Of a stretch of 64,000 bases of DNA, positions 33,968 to 48,500 are shown piece after piece. Source of the DNA: Scedosporium boydii (Eukaryota > Ascomycota > Sordariomycetes > Microascales > Microascaceae); NCBI GenBank assembly GCA_002221725.1, contig NJFT01000008.1, positions 1 to 64,000 of the forward strand. Direction: 5' to 3'. Within the stretch, counting starts at the first letter, position 1, and each line of letters opens with the position of its first letter. Made by a program: the position numbers and the translations under genes. The notes under the pieces are model-generated. The model saw nothing but the letters and a program-made list of their open reading frames with translations. It ran no database searches and was not told the origin of the DNA.

Positions 33968-36592
33968 CTCTATTTTCTCCTTTTGTGACAGTTTTCAGTT
34001 TTCATCTCCGCCCCTTTCTTCAAGCAGGCCAAGTCTTTTTTTACTTGTTCCCACCTTCTAACTCGGGAATAAATCAATCTCATTTCCTCAATTCAAGGAA
34101 AAGTTATGTAGTGTATAGTCGCGCCCGTCCGGTCACTGTAGCTTTCTCTGGCAGAGTTGATGATGGAAATGTGCGCTTAGTCACAACTGTGAAGCATCAC
34201 ATCATCGATCTTTCTTGGCCCTTCGCGTCTCATTTTACCCACAGCTTATCATAGAGCATAGACTCTGGGGAACCGAGCTAGCCAAGGATCGTCGACGATC
34301 CCTTTAATCGACGTCGATCTGCTGTATTTCTACACTTCGCCAAAGAGGAAAGAGAGAACGTCATCCGGCACAGCCCTCTGCGGCCAACTCCGGGGAACGA
34401 CCGGGGGAGGCTGAAACGATGATCGACGGCCAGGCTACGATTCCATGCTAGGATACGTATGACTCGGCACGTTTTCTTCTTCTCCTCTGATGATTGCCTG
34501 GAGATTTTGACAACCTCGATACATGATCGTGAACTGCGTTTTCGACCTTGGACCCAGCCCGCGACTGGCAGCTGACCTCTGTATAAGTGGGGGCTTGCTA
34601 ATAACGACAAGGGGGAGGGGGATAATAAGCCCGCCTTGCCGTACAGGGCCGCACTAGAGAGTGAGGCACTACTCTCGTCACTCGTCACTCGTCACTCGTG
34701 TCGTATACACCACGCTATGCCTCGGTACTTGCTTAGCTCTCAGGCCGAAGGGTACTAATGTGGGGTGAAGATAAGCTAAAATGTTGGCAGGGTCGGCGCA
34801 GAACTAATACATACACACTTGCTATCCATGGTGTAAGAGTCCAGACCCCCAGGAGTGCACTTCCGAAGCCTAAACACCCTTTCGGAGTGGAAGGAAACTA
34901 CACTTTACGAAGTTGAGTGTGGTTAGACTATACTAGGCCCACTAGGGTGGGTTATACGTGAGCTCCCCAACGGCGTCGTCGTTTATTATGCCGGAGTGGG
35001 CTAGTCTGGAACTTCTCGTCCGGGATGTGTCGTGGGGCGTGCGGCTACGAATAACCTTGCTTGACGACAGCACCCTTCGCGCATAAAGTGGCAAAAAATT
35101 GGTTACATGGTCCTGTTCACCTTCACCACAAGGGTAGGGGTTGATCTATGCGTATGCATGGACGAGGCGGGCTAGCACTTTATCCCCGGAGAACAAAAGT
35201 GCTCAGGGTCAAGTTGCGTCGTGGGGCAAAGGGGAATCTGAGAAGTTGGCCATCCTAGGAAGGGGGTATGGCATCCGGAATCATCGGCGGAGACCAATGC
35301 CCCGATGGTGGGGTGTGCGAGAGAACCCTTTTGGCAGGCTCACGGACGGCAGTGGATATGTGGGTAGAAGCTAATTCTGTCGCCTGAGCTAGAGGAGTAG
35401 GCTATATTCGGGGCAAGGGCGAGGGACGGATAGTGGTGAAGCCTATTCGGAGAAGGATAGGTTCACTTTAGAATTCGGTTGATGCGCCCGCAACCGCCGT
35501 CAACGTTGCGTATGGCCTTGACAGAAGGGAAAGCTTATCAGTGGAGAGACGGACGAAGGGCTTGGCGGATCGCGAACGGCTCTCCAGTCTCGGCATCCTA
35601 GCCGTTGCGAGGAACTGGCCCGTGGTTTCGCCGAGTACTCCACGACTGAGGGGTGAATAGAAGAGATGTCCGCTTCCTGCGAATGAGAAACGTGGAGGCC
35701 AGCACACTCTTGCCGCTGTCTGGTGGAGCAAGCTTCCGTCCACGACAAGCTTCGTTTCTTTCCTCCGAGGACACTGCATACTTCGCACACATGAACATCC
35801 CTAGAGGTAGATCCTTTGTACGTGGCATTCCGCTATCTCGAGCTCATTTGGCGTCATCACTAATGGTTGATCCGGCCTACTAGCCAGCTGGAGATAGATA
35901 TCGGCCTTGGCTTGACTTGGAGCTTCACAAGACTCGAGCCGAGATCTGTGCGATCACGGCCGAGACGGCAGTAGCCCTTGTGCAAGCCCTGCTATCGCTT
36001 CCCTGACCGACTGGACACATTCCTCTGGCCATTCCCCATGGGGTTACGCTGTCTAGAAGTTCGCGGTTTTGCGTTTCAATAACAGGAGAAGAGCCCTCTT
36101 CTTGGCACGACTACGATCTGCTCCAAACTGACCGGTATTGTCATGTCAAACCTGTCCAAGTATCAGACACTTTCTGAGGTGGCTGTGAGGTCGCCATCAG
36201 CGACAGGCTTCTCTCATTACCAAGATTGACATACCCTACATCTGTTCGTAGTTTTGACACATTACACATTTGCGAAAGTCAAGTCACATTAGTTTTCATC
36301 CCGTGAGAGAGAGGTGCCGGAACAGTTTTGACGGAACAGTCTTCATACATCAATTCGTAGAATAAGAACATGATAGAAGAAGAGATGAAATCCAAATCAA
36401 GAAACATTCTCGTAACGCGATCATAACCATAACCCGTACATCTCATCCGCACATGTACTCTCATTCATATGCCATCATAAACGACAGCCGTGAAAGTAAA
36501 CGTGTAGGACAAAGGAAAGAAAAGGAAACAAAACATCCAAAAGGAAAAACAAATACAACCATGGAAAGAAATTTGACCAACTTTTCCCCCCA
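33968..36592. other. Spacer between tRNA and giant gene 3' end
   Basis: I see no supported gene. A 7-bp tandem repeat (TCGTCAC) lies at 34675-34699. The last few hundred bases before 36593 are the 3' flank of the giant gene. Opposing open frames of ~100-136 codons at 34278-34688 and 35468-35790 lack any protein-like signal. Confidence 0.5.
34675..34699 (+). repeat. 7-bp tandem repeat TCGTCAC, about 3.6 copies
   Basis: Three exact copies of TCGTCAC are followed by the partial unit TCGTG. Confidence 0.85.
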
Positions 36593-39500
36593 TCAAGTAG
36601 TCGAGGTAAAGAACCTCTTGATCGCGGCCCTGAATCCGCCCTTCTTCTCCTCTTCCTTCTCCTTGGCTTTCATCCTCTCCTCCTGCCTGGCCTTCCTCCT
36701 CGCCTCTTCCGACTTGGACATTTCGTCAATATCTGTCTTGGACCTGCTCAACTTTTCCTCCGATTTGCGCAGCTTATCCTCGGACTTGCGACGGCTCTTC
36801 GAGTCTTCATCCCTGGGCTTTGTCAACTTGGTACGAGAGACATCTTCGGACCTTCGGCTGCTGCGTCCAAGTCTGGAGCGCGTGGTGTTCGATCGCTTAG
36901 GTACTGCCTCACGAGATGCTGAAGGCGGCACGGTGGAGATGTCCTTGGGGCCGTCTAGAATGCCGCGGTCCTTCATATCGAGGAACTTCTTGGACTCTTC
37001 GGGAGCAGTAGATCGTTCAGCTTGGCTGCGGGAAGTGGCAGGGCGAGAGCGGCGGTGGCTTCGTTCTCTATCGCCGTTCTCTACGGATTTGCCCTTGGAC
37101 TCGCGAGGAGCTCGTGGGCTGTCTTCAGCATTCTCTCGTTCGCGCTCCTTTTCGCGCTGGCGTCGTTCCTCTCGGCGTTTCTCGTGAGCGGCCTGCTCCT
37201 CGGGCGTGCGGTGGTGACGCCTGCGGGATCGTTCGGAGCTGTCGCCGCCGCTCTTAGGCGTCCGCGGGGGAGTCTCGGGGGGCGTCTTGAAAGAGCGGGT
37301 AGTACTTTCAGAATGGGAGCGACGTCTGTGAGAGTGCGAAGAGTGGCGTCGGCTATCGGAACCCTCGCCTCCTTCCCTGCTAGATCGTGAGTGATGGCTA
37401 GATCTGCGCCTGCGACGGCGCTCTTCTCTAGTCCTTTCCTTGTCCTTCGTATCATCTGCGGACGTCTCTTTGTCTGTAAACAAGTCAGCAACCGACCGGC
37501 GCAACGCAAGCTCCACACTAGGTCTCCCTGCATCATCATCAGCAACGACTTGGGAAGAATCCATCTGCGAATCCACATGACCGGAAGTGGTAGTAGAGTC
37601 TTCCTTCTTTCCTGCTTCTAAATCGTCACCCATGAGCAGAGGCGGCGCCTTCTCACGAGTGGGGCTTCCCGACGGGCTTAGAGCCTCAACCGTAGCGTAA
37701 ATAACCACGGCCGCCGCGATGTCCTCCTCGGCACGGGCAATCGACAGTTTCCGGGCGCGCCGGAGGTTCTTGGTGCGGGCAGCAGGTGTCATGGGAGGAG
37801 CATCGTCGAGCGACGGGATCACCACAGGAGGAGTCGGCGCACGCTCGACCCCAGTGAGGAGGGGCGCCAGCGGGCTCTTGCTGTCCCTGAGAGATATTCC
37901 CTTGCTCTTGTTAATGTCAGTCTGAATAGCCCTGTCATTACTGGTGTCCAGGCTAGGGAATGGTTCGGCAGCGGCCGCAGGTTTATCTTGTGCGACGGCT
38001 ACCGGCAAAGGCGCGAGAACTGGTGCCTGGCGCTCAAAAATGACAGGAGAGTCTTGGAGCTGAGGAAGCGCCCTCAAGGGTTCTGCTTCGATCGGAGCCT
38101 TGTCTTTACCCTTATCCTTAGAAGAAAGCGTATGGGCGGCGACAAGGCCGCCAGCGACTGCTGCGCCTGCGGCGACGGCGCCAACAATCCAGCCCTTGTG
38201 GTCTTCGGATTCTTTAGACTTGTCAGGCGCGGCGGCGTCCACGTCCTTCTCGTCAATAGACCTGTCTAGAGGCTCCAGAGCCGCGCTATCCGATTCTGGC
38301 GAGGCGCTGATCACCGGCTGAGTTGTGGGAATTTCCTTGTCTGCCTCGGCCGGAACGATTGTTTCAGCCTCTTTAGTAACAACAAGTTGCTCCTCTAGCT
38401 TAAAAACTTCAGTAGGCTCAGGGATATCCAATGGCGAGTCCTTTGATACTTCCAAAGAAGAGGCAGGTGCCTGGTCATCTTCGACTTGAGCTGGGACATC
38501 GATTGGCACTTCCCTGTCCGCGGGTTCAGCCGCGACTTCTTTCTCCAGACTAGGTTGCTGAATGTCCGCAGGAGCTTCAACAGTCTCAGGACTGAGAGAC
38601 GATGGGGCGGCATCTGGTTTGGTATGGCCATCCGCCGCTTCCGGAGCAACATCCACAACAGGCTGTTCAATTTCGGCGAGTTTTTCAATCTGTTCTGGCT
38701 TGGCGGGCTCGGATGGTGATTTCTCAACAGCAACAGCTCTAATTTCTCGTTCGGTAGACGGGTCAAACACAGCAGGCTCTTCAGTCGATGGCTGCTCAGA
38801 GACCAACACTACACTCTCCTCAATTCCAGACGGCTCCTTGGCAGCGGGCTCGTTTTCGGTGACAGTACGCGCGACATCGGGCTCGGCGGTTTCGGGGTGG
38901 GAAACGATGACGACATCGTCAGACAGACCAGTTTGGTCCCTTGCGAGGACCGGAAGTTCCTCCACAGTTTCCTCTGCGGCATCGGCGGGCTTCTCATCTA
39001 GACCTCTGTGATCCACAATGACAGGCTGGTCCTCTAGCTTTTCAATCACTTGAGAAATCTCAACAGATTCGGGAGATTCGACAAGCTCAGGAGACTCAAC
39101 AGGCTCAGGCAACTCAACAGGCTTAGAAGCTTCAGACACAGGCTCAGGCTCCTCGGGTTTCACAGGCTCCTCCGCATCAACAACCTCCTCCCTTACGACG
39201 GCATCCTCAACAGACGGTGAGACATTGACAGAATCAGACTGTACGACCACCACAGGTTCCTCGGCGACTACATCGCGATCATCCACTTGAGACTCAGTAA
39301 CTTCCTTAGACACAACACGGACCAGTTCAGCTGGTGCAGGCTCGGCGGCTACAGCAGGGATATCTTGAGATGCAAGCAACTCTGCCGACTCCATGGTGAT
39401 GGCTTCGGTAGGCTCTTCAACAGATGTTTGTGCATCTGCGAGATCTGGAGACTTTGTAGTACTAGGCTCCGCGATCTCTTCAATTTCCCGGGGTAGTTCT

Positions 39501-42500
39501 TCCATAGCCGTAGAAGGTAGCGGTGCATCCTCTGTGACAGGCTCGGGAGAGACAGCCTCTTCCGAGACAATGGGAGTCTCAGGCGAAGGCTCGGCATCTT
39601 CCTCAACAGCTTCAGGAGCACTCCTCAGTTCCCTTGACTCGGCAGGTTCTTCCGCAGGTGTCTCGAGGTCATCGACAGACTTTACCACATCGGCGAGGAC
39701 GGCAGAGTCGTCCAGGCTATCCTTGGGAGCAACAGTCTCCGAAGGGCTAACAAGGACAAATTCGTCTTCATTATCAGCTGCAGCGTTGCTAACAACAACA
39801 ACATCCTCTGATGTAGGTTGCTCATTGTCTTGGGGAAATGATCGATCGGCTTCTTCGACGACGGGCTCATCCTTGGGCTCATCCTCGGGCACCTTGGCTT
39901 CTTCAATGGGTGCCTCGAGAGTTGCTTCAGGCGTCTCAGCCTGTGGTTCGTGTGGCGCTGCGGGAGCTCCTTCAGGTTCTGGCTGGACCTCTGCCGGCTG
40001 TTCCAATTCCTCGGCGGCCTTCTCAACGACGGTGGCCGGTTGCTTATCTTCTGAGGGTTCTTCAGCAACTTCCAAGTTCTTGGCAAGATCATTGGCGACA
40101 ACCTCAGGGGTGGGCTCTGGCTGTGTGACTTCTCGAGCTACCTCCTCGACGATGGCTCGCTGTTGCTCATGCTCTGCTACTGCAGGTTCTTCAACAACTT
40201 CCAAATTCTTGGCAACATCATCGACGGCAGCTTCGAGAGCCTCGGGTTCAGCAGGGGGTTTCTCCTCGCTTACGACAGTGTCCGCAACTTCCTTGACTTC
40301 AACCGGCTCTGCTTCATGGGGTACCACGCTCTCTTCAATCTGCGCGACAGGTGCCTCGTCAACCGCAAGAACGGCAACTGGACCTTCGGACTTGGGAATC
40401 ACAGCCTCACTTGACGCGTCAGTAGGTTTGGTTGTCTCTTCTGCAACGGGCTCAGAGGGTTCATCCACAGCCACAATGGCAGCAGCCTCATTAATAGCGC
40501 GCTCGACGGTTTCGACAGGAACGGCAGGCTCATCGGTGACGGACTCAACTTCAGCTAATACTGCTTCACTAGGCTGGGGCGCCTTGATTTCTACAGCGGC
40601 TGGCTCTTGGGTCGCTTCGTGGTCTGAAACATCGGCGGGCTCTTCGTCTGCAGTTGGTGTGGGCTCAGCCTCTGTGGTGTGTGTCTCTGGCTCTCCAGCT
40701 TCTAGTTGGGGTGCTGTAGGAAGTTCTGGCTGAGTAGAGACCGTGGCAGGTGCTGTCTCGATCTCAGACGTTTCAGCCTCGGCCGCTTCAATACCTTCAG
40801 GCTCCTCTGACTTGTCTACGATCTCGGTCTTGGGCTCGGCTGGCACTTCTGACTCCTCCTGTGTTTCGGCTGTGATTCCTTCAACATCCTCAGCGATGAG
40901 TTCTCTCGGCTGCGTAGGCGTTTCAAGTTCAGATGCTTCAGCGACATCGACATCCAGAGCGTCAGGCTTGTCCTTCTCTGTGACGTTATCTGAGATGTCT
41001 AGTGGCTCAACAACAGATTCGGCAGCATCCAGAACTTCCGCGACAGGCTCGATAACTGGCTCCTCGGGCAACAATGTAGTCTCCTCGGTGAGCGCTGATG
41101 CCTCAACGCTCTCCGTGACGTCAGCTCCCACCACTTTCTCCGCTGTGGCGACTTCCACGACTGTGTCTGGCTCAGGCAATGTGACAGGCTCTGTGTTGAC
41201 TTGTTCACCTGCATCTTGGGGCGCAATTGACTCTTCAGGCTTTTCTTCATCCTCCGTAGTTTGCTCTTGAGGTACGACCGGCTCTTCAGGCTTCACTTCG
41301 TCTGCTGTAGTTGTTTGTTCTTGAGGTGCCACGGGCTCTTGAGGCTTGACTTCGTCAGTGGTGGTGTTCTCTTCCGCCTCCGGTTGTAGCGTCTCCGCCG
41401 TATCTTGGGTTGTTTCAGGGGCGGTGGAGGGCTCGTCAATGACAATTTGCAAGACTTCCGGTTCACCAGCTGGCGTCTCTTCGGCAAGTACGGCTGGTAC
41501 CTCCTCGACTGGGGCGGTAGAATCAATCACATCGGAGGCAGGAACAGAAATGTCCTCAACAGCAGCCTCAGGCTCTTGAACAACGGCACGATCCTCAGTG
41601 ATCGTCTCGATGGCGGCAGGAACATTCTCGATGGAAGGCTCTAGAGAGGCAGCAGCGGGTTCATCAGGCCTCCTTGACACTTCCACTTCGGCGGCTGCTT
41701 CAAGTTCAGGAGCAGGGGCGTCGTCAATGACGAGTGACTCCACAGGCTTTGTAGGTTGTTCCTCTGTGCCCACAGCTTCAAAAGCGACCGGTCCAGGAAT
41801 GTCTTGAACCGGCGCTTCCTTAATAACTGAAAGCTCTTGGACGTGTTCCGAAGATTTTTCGGCAATCGCCTCAGATGCAGGTGGCGCCTCATCAACAGGA
41901 ACGTCTGGCACAGGGATACCAGCGATGGTCTCTTGAACTGCGAATTCCTCAGCAATTAATCGCTTTTCGGCGGACTCGGCTACTTCTTCAACAGTCACTT
42001 CGGCAGCAGCTGGGGCTGCTTCAGTGGCGGGAATGTCTCCAGGCGAAACCTCTCCGGTCTCCTGAACAATTGAACGCTCTTGGATTGGCTCGGCGACTTC
42101 TTTAGCAGTCTCCTCAGCGGCAGTAGATGGCACTTCTGTAGTAGGAACATCTCCAACTAGGGCGACCTCGTCCACGGAAGCGGTACTAGCGACCGGATCC
42201 GCAGATTCCGCAACCTGATTCTCTTCCGGCACAGGCTCTTGGACGGGTTCATCCTGAGGATGGGACTCGGGAACTGCCTCCTCCACTAGTTGAGATTCAG
42301 GCTCCGCGGTAGGAACTGGGGCCTGTTCAGAGGTCTCGACATCTTGAGGTGTGGGCCCGATCGGCTCATCAGCCTCAAGTGCAGGCTGGGCAGTTTCAGC
42401 AGAGACATCTGACTCAGTAATCTCGGGAGCAGGGTTGACTTGTTCAGCCTCCACATCAGCAGCAGGCACCAGTTCCGTAGAGGCAACTGGATCATCGGAA

Positions 42501-45500
42501 GTCTCTGTAGCCGGAGCTACCTCGCCTTCGATCTTGACTGTTTGTTGATCCTCGATTGCCTGTTGGACTGGTGCACCCTCGACGGCTTCTTCTGAAACAG
42601 GAATAGCAGCTGGAGTGGCATCCTCCACGACAGAAGTAGAGGCTTCAGCAGGAGCCTCAACAGCAGCCTGCGCGACTTCAGCAACTTCTCCTGGTGCTGC
42701 GGAGACTTCGGGTTCGGTGGACACCTCGACAGCCTCCTTGACTGGTTCGTCCGCGACCTGCACAGCGGGTTCAGCATCTGCAAGCTTCTCCGTCTCTAAG
42801 GCAATGGTAGCCGGTTCAGTGCTTTGCTCCTGCTTAGGTACCAATTCGGTCCCAGTAGGTATCTCAACAGGCGCCTCAACAGATGCAACCAGTGCAGGCT
42901 CAGAATCAGGAGTTGTCTCAACGGCTGCTGGAGTATCTTCGGCGGTGTCGGGAGGAGCAGGAGTCTCGTAAGGGGTATCTTCCGGAGCTACGTCGGTAGT
43001 GTCGTCTTGAACAGGGGGGCTTGCTTCTGGCTCGGCCACAGCACGTATCTCGACTGGCGCCTCAATAATTGCAGGCTCCGAAACAGCGGCAGGTGCCTCA
43101 ATGATGACCGGAACGGTCTCCTCAGGAGTCTCGTTTTGCGAATGGTCCAAAGTAGCATCAGCCACGTTGTCAGCTTCCACAGCTCGTTCAGCAGGCGTGG
43201 GCTCAGGGATAGCACTAGGCGTCTCAACAGCAGCTAGAACGTTCTCACGCGGCTCAGTGGGAGCATCTTTGGGAACCGAGTCGGCGAGGCTGCCAGGTTC
43301 GGCTGCGGAAGTTGATTCGAGCTCAAGCTCCGCAGGTGTCTCAACGGAGGCTTCAGCTTCAGGGAGCCCACGCTCAGTAATATTAGCTGTCTCGACTGCC
43401 GCCAGATTATTCTCAGGCGTTTCGGCAGGAGCATCTTCGGGAGCGGGGTCAACCGAGAGACTATCTTCAACAGAGGGTGTTGGCTCTGACTTCAACTCAG
43501 CGGCGGGCTCCTCTGACTTTTCGGCAGCTGGCTCTGAGGCGGGCTGGACAGTAACGTCTAGAGATTCCGAGATCGGTTCCTCGACACTGTCGGTTGCGGC
43601 TTCAGGGGTAGACTGCTCGAGAGACTTATCCATCGGCTGCTCCACAGGGGCTTCGAGTGATGTTTCTGTAGTTGATTCAGCAGCAGTTGTGGAGGCGCCC
43701 AGTTCGGGTGCGGCTTCGGCTTCAGCTACAGGTAGGATATCCTGAGACTCGGCAGAAGCGCCTTCAGGTTCGGCCTGAACAGGAGCTTCGGGTTCTTCTT
43801 CCGCAACGACCTTTTCTTCCGCTGGTGGTTTGAGAGTCGTGTCCTCTGCCACAGCCTCCAGATCGTCTGGAGGAGCGGCTGAAGTGCCTACGGGAGCAGC
43901 AACGGCTGGCTCTCCAACAGATTCCTCAGCAGGTATCTCAGACACAACGGTGACAGATTCAGCCACGGGTTGTTCATCAGAAGGTGCTACCTCAACTGCC
44001 GTTTCGGTAGGAGCTGTGGCGTCAGAGGCTTGTGCCTCATCGGTTGCCTGGGATGTGGAGTCAAGAGCAAGAGCCTGTTCAGTAGCAACGTCAGTAGCGG
44101 GTTGTTCTTCAGCAAGAGCAGCCTCAGCGGGAGCAATCTTAGTGGAGACGTCAGTAGCTTCAGCAGCGTCGACCTCCTTATCACGAGTGTCTTCAACCTC
44201 ATCGTCTGCAGGAAGGTCTTTAGAAGTTTCGGCAATATCTACGGCGGCTTCGGGAATGGGTTCCTCCTGGACCGGCTGATCATTGATTGGCGTATCAACC
44301 GCGGGCTCCGGAAACTTCTCGATAGCCACGTCCTTGGACTCGGTCTCAACTGGGGCAGTAGCTTCGGCTTCGACGACAGGCTGTTCTTCCGCGACGGCGG
44401 GTGGGGGATCAGTGGCTTCAGATTCCACAGTCGGCTCATCTGTGGATTGGATCTGAACGGCAGCGACTTCTTCGGAAACATCGGGAATATCAACTTCCGC
44501 TTCTTTGGCTTCCCGAGCAGACGATTTGTCGGCAAGAGTGTCTAGAGCTGGCACCTCTGATGACGCAACAATAGAAGGCACAGATTCTTCGGTTGTAGCA
44601 TCGCCAGTCTGAGGAGTGTCGTCAATCGGCTTGGTGGGAACAGGCTCGTCTTGCTCCTTGGGAACAGAATCTGGAGTTTCACGGGATCCTTGCTCTGCCG
44701 GCTCTTTCGTCTCTTCAGCCGCAACTTCGGTCGTAGCAGGATGTTCCTCTTCAACAACGGCGGCCGGAGAATCAGTAGCTTCATCAGCAGTTACAGAAGA
44801 AATTTGAGTGGGGGTATCAATAGTAGTAGCAACGTCGTTAGGTTGGGGTTCTTCGATAGAATCCTCCAGCACTGGTTCCTGGGGTGGCGCTTCAGCGGCA
44901 GCAGGCATGGGTTCCTCGGCTTGCTTCGTAGTAATTTCCTTAGCGGCCTCCTCAGGAGTAATGTCCGCGACGGGTTCGATTCCAGAAGCTAGATCTTCAG
45001 CAGGAACTTCTGTGGATGCTTCCTCAGCAGGATCCTCAACAGTAGTTTCCCCAGCAGGAGTGTCAGAAACAGGAGCGTCGGCCTCTTGAGGTATAGTATC
45101 GGCAGGTTGCTTGTCAACTGGGATGTCTCGGGTGAGTACTTCTGAGACGCCTTTAGTGGCAGGCTCGTCGATGGGGTTTTCAACGGGAGCAGCAGTAGGA
45201 ACAGGGCCAGGAGTATCAACAGCTGTCGGCACCTCAGGAGCCTCTTCAACGACAGGCTGGTCTTGAACAGGTGCTTCTTCGATGGACTCGACAGGAGCAG
45301 GAACAGGAGTAGAAGTATCAGTAAATGTGGGTACCTCAGCAGCCTCTCCAACAGCAGGTTCTTTTGGTACGCTCTCAGTGACAGGTTCTTCGATGGGCCC
45401 GGCAGGAGCAGGAACGGGAGCAGGAGTATCAGCAGTCGTGGGTACCTCAGCATCCTCTTTAATAGGCTGATCTTCAATTGACGATGCTTCAGCGACAGGT

Positions 45501-48500
45501 TCTTCTGCAAGTTCTTCGACGGCGACAGTAGCAGAAGCCAGAGTGTCTGAAGGGTGTTCCTCCGCAGCCTCTTGAATAGAAGGCTGCTGTTCGGGCGGTA
45601 CTTCAAATGAGGTTTCGGGCACGGGCTCTTTGACGACTTCTTCAACAGGAGCAGCGACGGTAGCAGGCATAACTGGGAGTTCCTGGGCAAGTTCTTCAAC
45701 AGGGAGTTGCTCTTGAGCGGGAGCAGGAATCTCGGCGGGAGTCTCAACAGCAATTTCAGAAACAGGAACCTCAGCTTCGGCAAGTTCACGTTCCTCGGCC
45801 GCAGCCTCGATGATCTCCCCAGTGCCTAGCTGAGGTTCAACGGGAACTGGAACAGTATCGGCGGGAGCAGCTGCGGATTCAGCGATAGTATCTTCCGTAG
45901 TATCGGCCGGAAGCGTGAGTTCTTGAGCGCCTTCTTCTGAGGGTAGTTCGGCTACGGCAGGACCCGCATCGGGCATAGTGGCAAGAATCTCCTTGTCAGC
46001 TCCCTCTACAGCAGGTTGCTCATTGAGGGCAGTGGGAGCGACTGCGTCAGATGGTTCGGACGTAGCAGGGATATCCTTTGAGATAGTCTCTGTAGACTGA
46101 GCTTCCGTAACAGCCTCTTCGACAGGTTGCTCTTCAGCGATAGTACAGGAAACTAGGGGGCCAATATCCGCCACAGACGGGGCAGTTTCCGTGTTAACTT
46201 TCTCAACGGTAGGCTGTTCATCGGAAGCAACGGCGACGGGTGCATTCGCCGAGTCGGCTGCGGCTGGGACATCCTCCGCAGGAGATGGGGCCGCCGCTTC
46301 AGAAGGTTGTTTATCGGTTATGGGAGCGGCGGCGAGGTCGTTATCCACCAAGGGTTCTTCAGGAGTCTCATTGGTAGGCTGAGGCGTAACAGGTTGGTCA
46401 TCGGTAACAGGACCATCAGTAGGCTCAGGTGCAGGAATTTCCTCAACGGCTTCAGTAGCAGATGCTTCAACCGCTGGAACTGGGCCAGGTTCACCAACAG
46501 CGAGGGTAGCGGGCGATTCATCCCTAGGTTCCTCCGTGGCTGCCTTGACAACCTCTTCAGCCACAGGTTGCTCTTCAACAGGAGCAGAAACCGGCGTGTC
46601 AGTCTCATCAGGAGATTCCTCTACAGGTGTTTCCTCCTGAGTAGTATCCGGAGCAACTTCAACGTTAGCGGATCCTTCGACAAGAGCTGTCTCGACGGCA
46701 GCATCGGGAGCACTAGGTTCAGTCTGAGATTCGACAGGAGATTCCTCCACAGGAACAGTAGCGTCAGGGACAACTGGGGGAGCGGTCTCAGCGGGAATTT
46801 GCCCGTCAGGAGCGGTTTCAGGAATAGCAGGTTCGTGAGGATCTTCCTCAATAGGAACAGTAACAGAAGGAGCAGCAGTTTCAACTGGGATTTCCTCGTC
46901 GGCAGTTGTTACTTCAGGAGCAGCGGTTTCGACAGGGATTTGATGGTCGGGGGTAGTCTCTTTGGGAGCAGCAGCTTCAGCCTTTACTGGAGTATCCTCA
47001 ACAGTAGCAGCAACGTCCGGGGCGGCAGCAACTTCAGCTCCAGCTTCGACAGTAGCTTCCTCGACAGCGGCCGGAGCGTCAGAGCCTGGAATTTGAACCT
47101 CGGGTTCGTCGCAGGTTTCCTCGATGATAGTAGCTTCGCGAGGAGAAATTTCCGCAATGGTCTCAAGAGGGGTTTCCTCAACTGTCGCGGCAGCAGCAGG
47201 AGCAACAATTTCGGCATCAGCTTCGACGGCAGTTTCTTCGACAGCAACACTAGCATCGGGAGCAGCAGAAGCAGCGACAGCTTCGACCGAGGTTTCTTCA
47301 ATAGGACCGATAGCATCAGGGACAGCTACTTCAATTTCGGCTGTGGAAGTAGCATCCTCGATAGCAGTGGCGGTGTCAGGAGGAGAGGTGGCGAGAGCTT
47401 CAACAGGAGCCGCAGCTTCAGTCTCAGTCTCAACAGGGGCTTCTTCGTTAATAACCGTAACATCAGAAGTGGTGGCAGTTCGGTCAGGAGGCTGCTCAGT
47501 TAGAGTCGTGTCCGGCGACACAGCTTCAGCTTCGATTTCCACAGGAGATTCCTCGATAATAGTAGCATCAGGGCCAGCAGCCTTCGCTCCGTTAGAGGGA
47601 GCTTCTTCAACAGTAGCAGGAACGTCGAGCCTAGTAGAGGTGACCGTAGCTTCGACGGAGGCGGCACCCTCAACCTCGACTTCGATGGGAGTTTCCTTGG
47701 AAGTGCCAGCATCATCGGGAACAGTGGAAGCGGCGTCAGCAACTAGAGTTTCCTCAGTAGCCTCAGTCTTAGGTTCTTCCGCCGGGGGCTGTTCCGTCGC
47801 CGTGTCAGCAGCCGCAGGCTCCACACCAGATTCTTGAGGAGCATCTGGCGTGGCCGCCTCGGGTTGCTCCACAACTGCAACAAGCTCTTCCGCATTAGGG
47901 ACCTCAGCAGCAAGCTGGGTCTCCTTCGTAGGGACGGCCTCGGGCTCGGTGAGAGTTACGGTATCAGAAGTCACGAGTTCCTCGGCCTGCTCAATGTCAG
48001 CTACCTTCTCGGCAGCAGCAGGCTCCGGTTCAGGCACAGTGGAAGTTACTGCATCAGAAGCCACGGGTTCCTCGGCCTTTTCGGGAGAAATTGGCTCCGG
48101 TTCCGCCTCAGTGGCAGTTACTGGATCAGCAACTACCGGCTCCTCAGCCTGTTCGATCTCGACAGCCACGGCCTCCGGTTCGGGCTCCGCGGGAGTTGGG
48201 ATCACCGACTCCTCAACCTGAGCCTTCTCGATCGCCTGTTCGGCGGCAGGTTCAGCCAGAGTCGAAGTTACTGCATCAGAAGCTACTAATTCCTCAACCG
48301 ACGTTGTCTCGACCACCTCTTCGGCAACAAGTCGCTCTGGTTCGGGCTCAGTGGGATCTACCACCGCCGACTCGTCGACCTGCTGAGTCTCGACCACCTT
48401 TTCGGCGGCAGCAGGCGCTAGTTCCGGCAGGGTAGCGGAAGTTGGTACATCAGAAGCGACTGGTCCCTCAGCGGACTTAGTCTCGACGGCCCCTTCAGCA

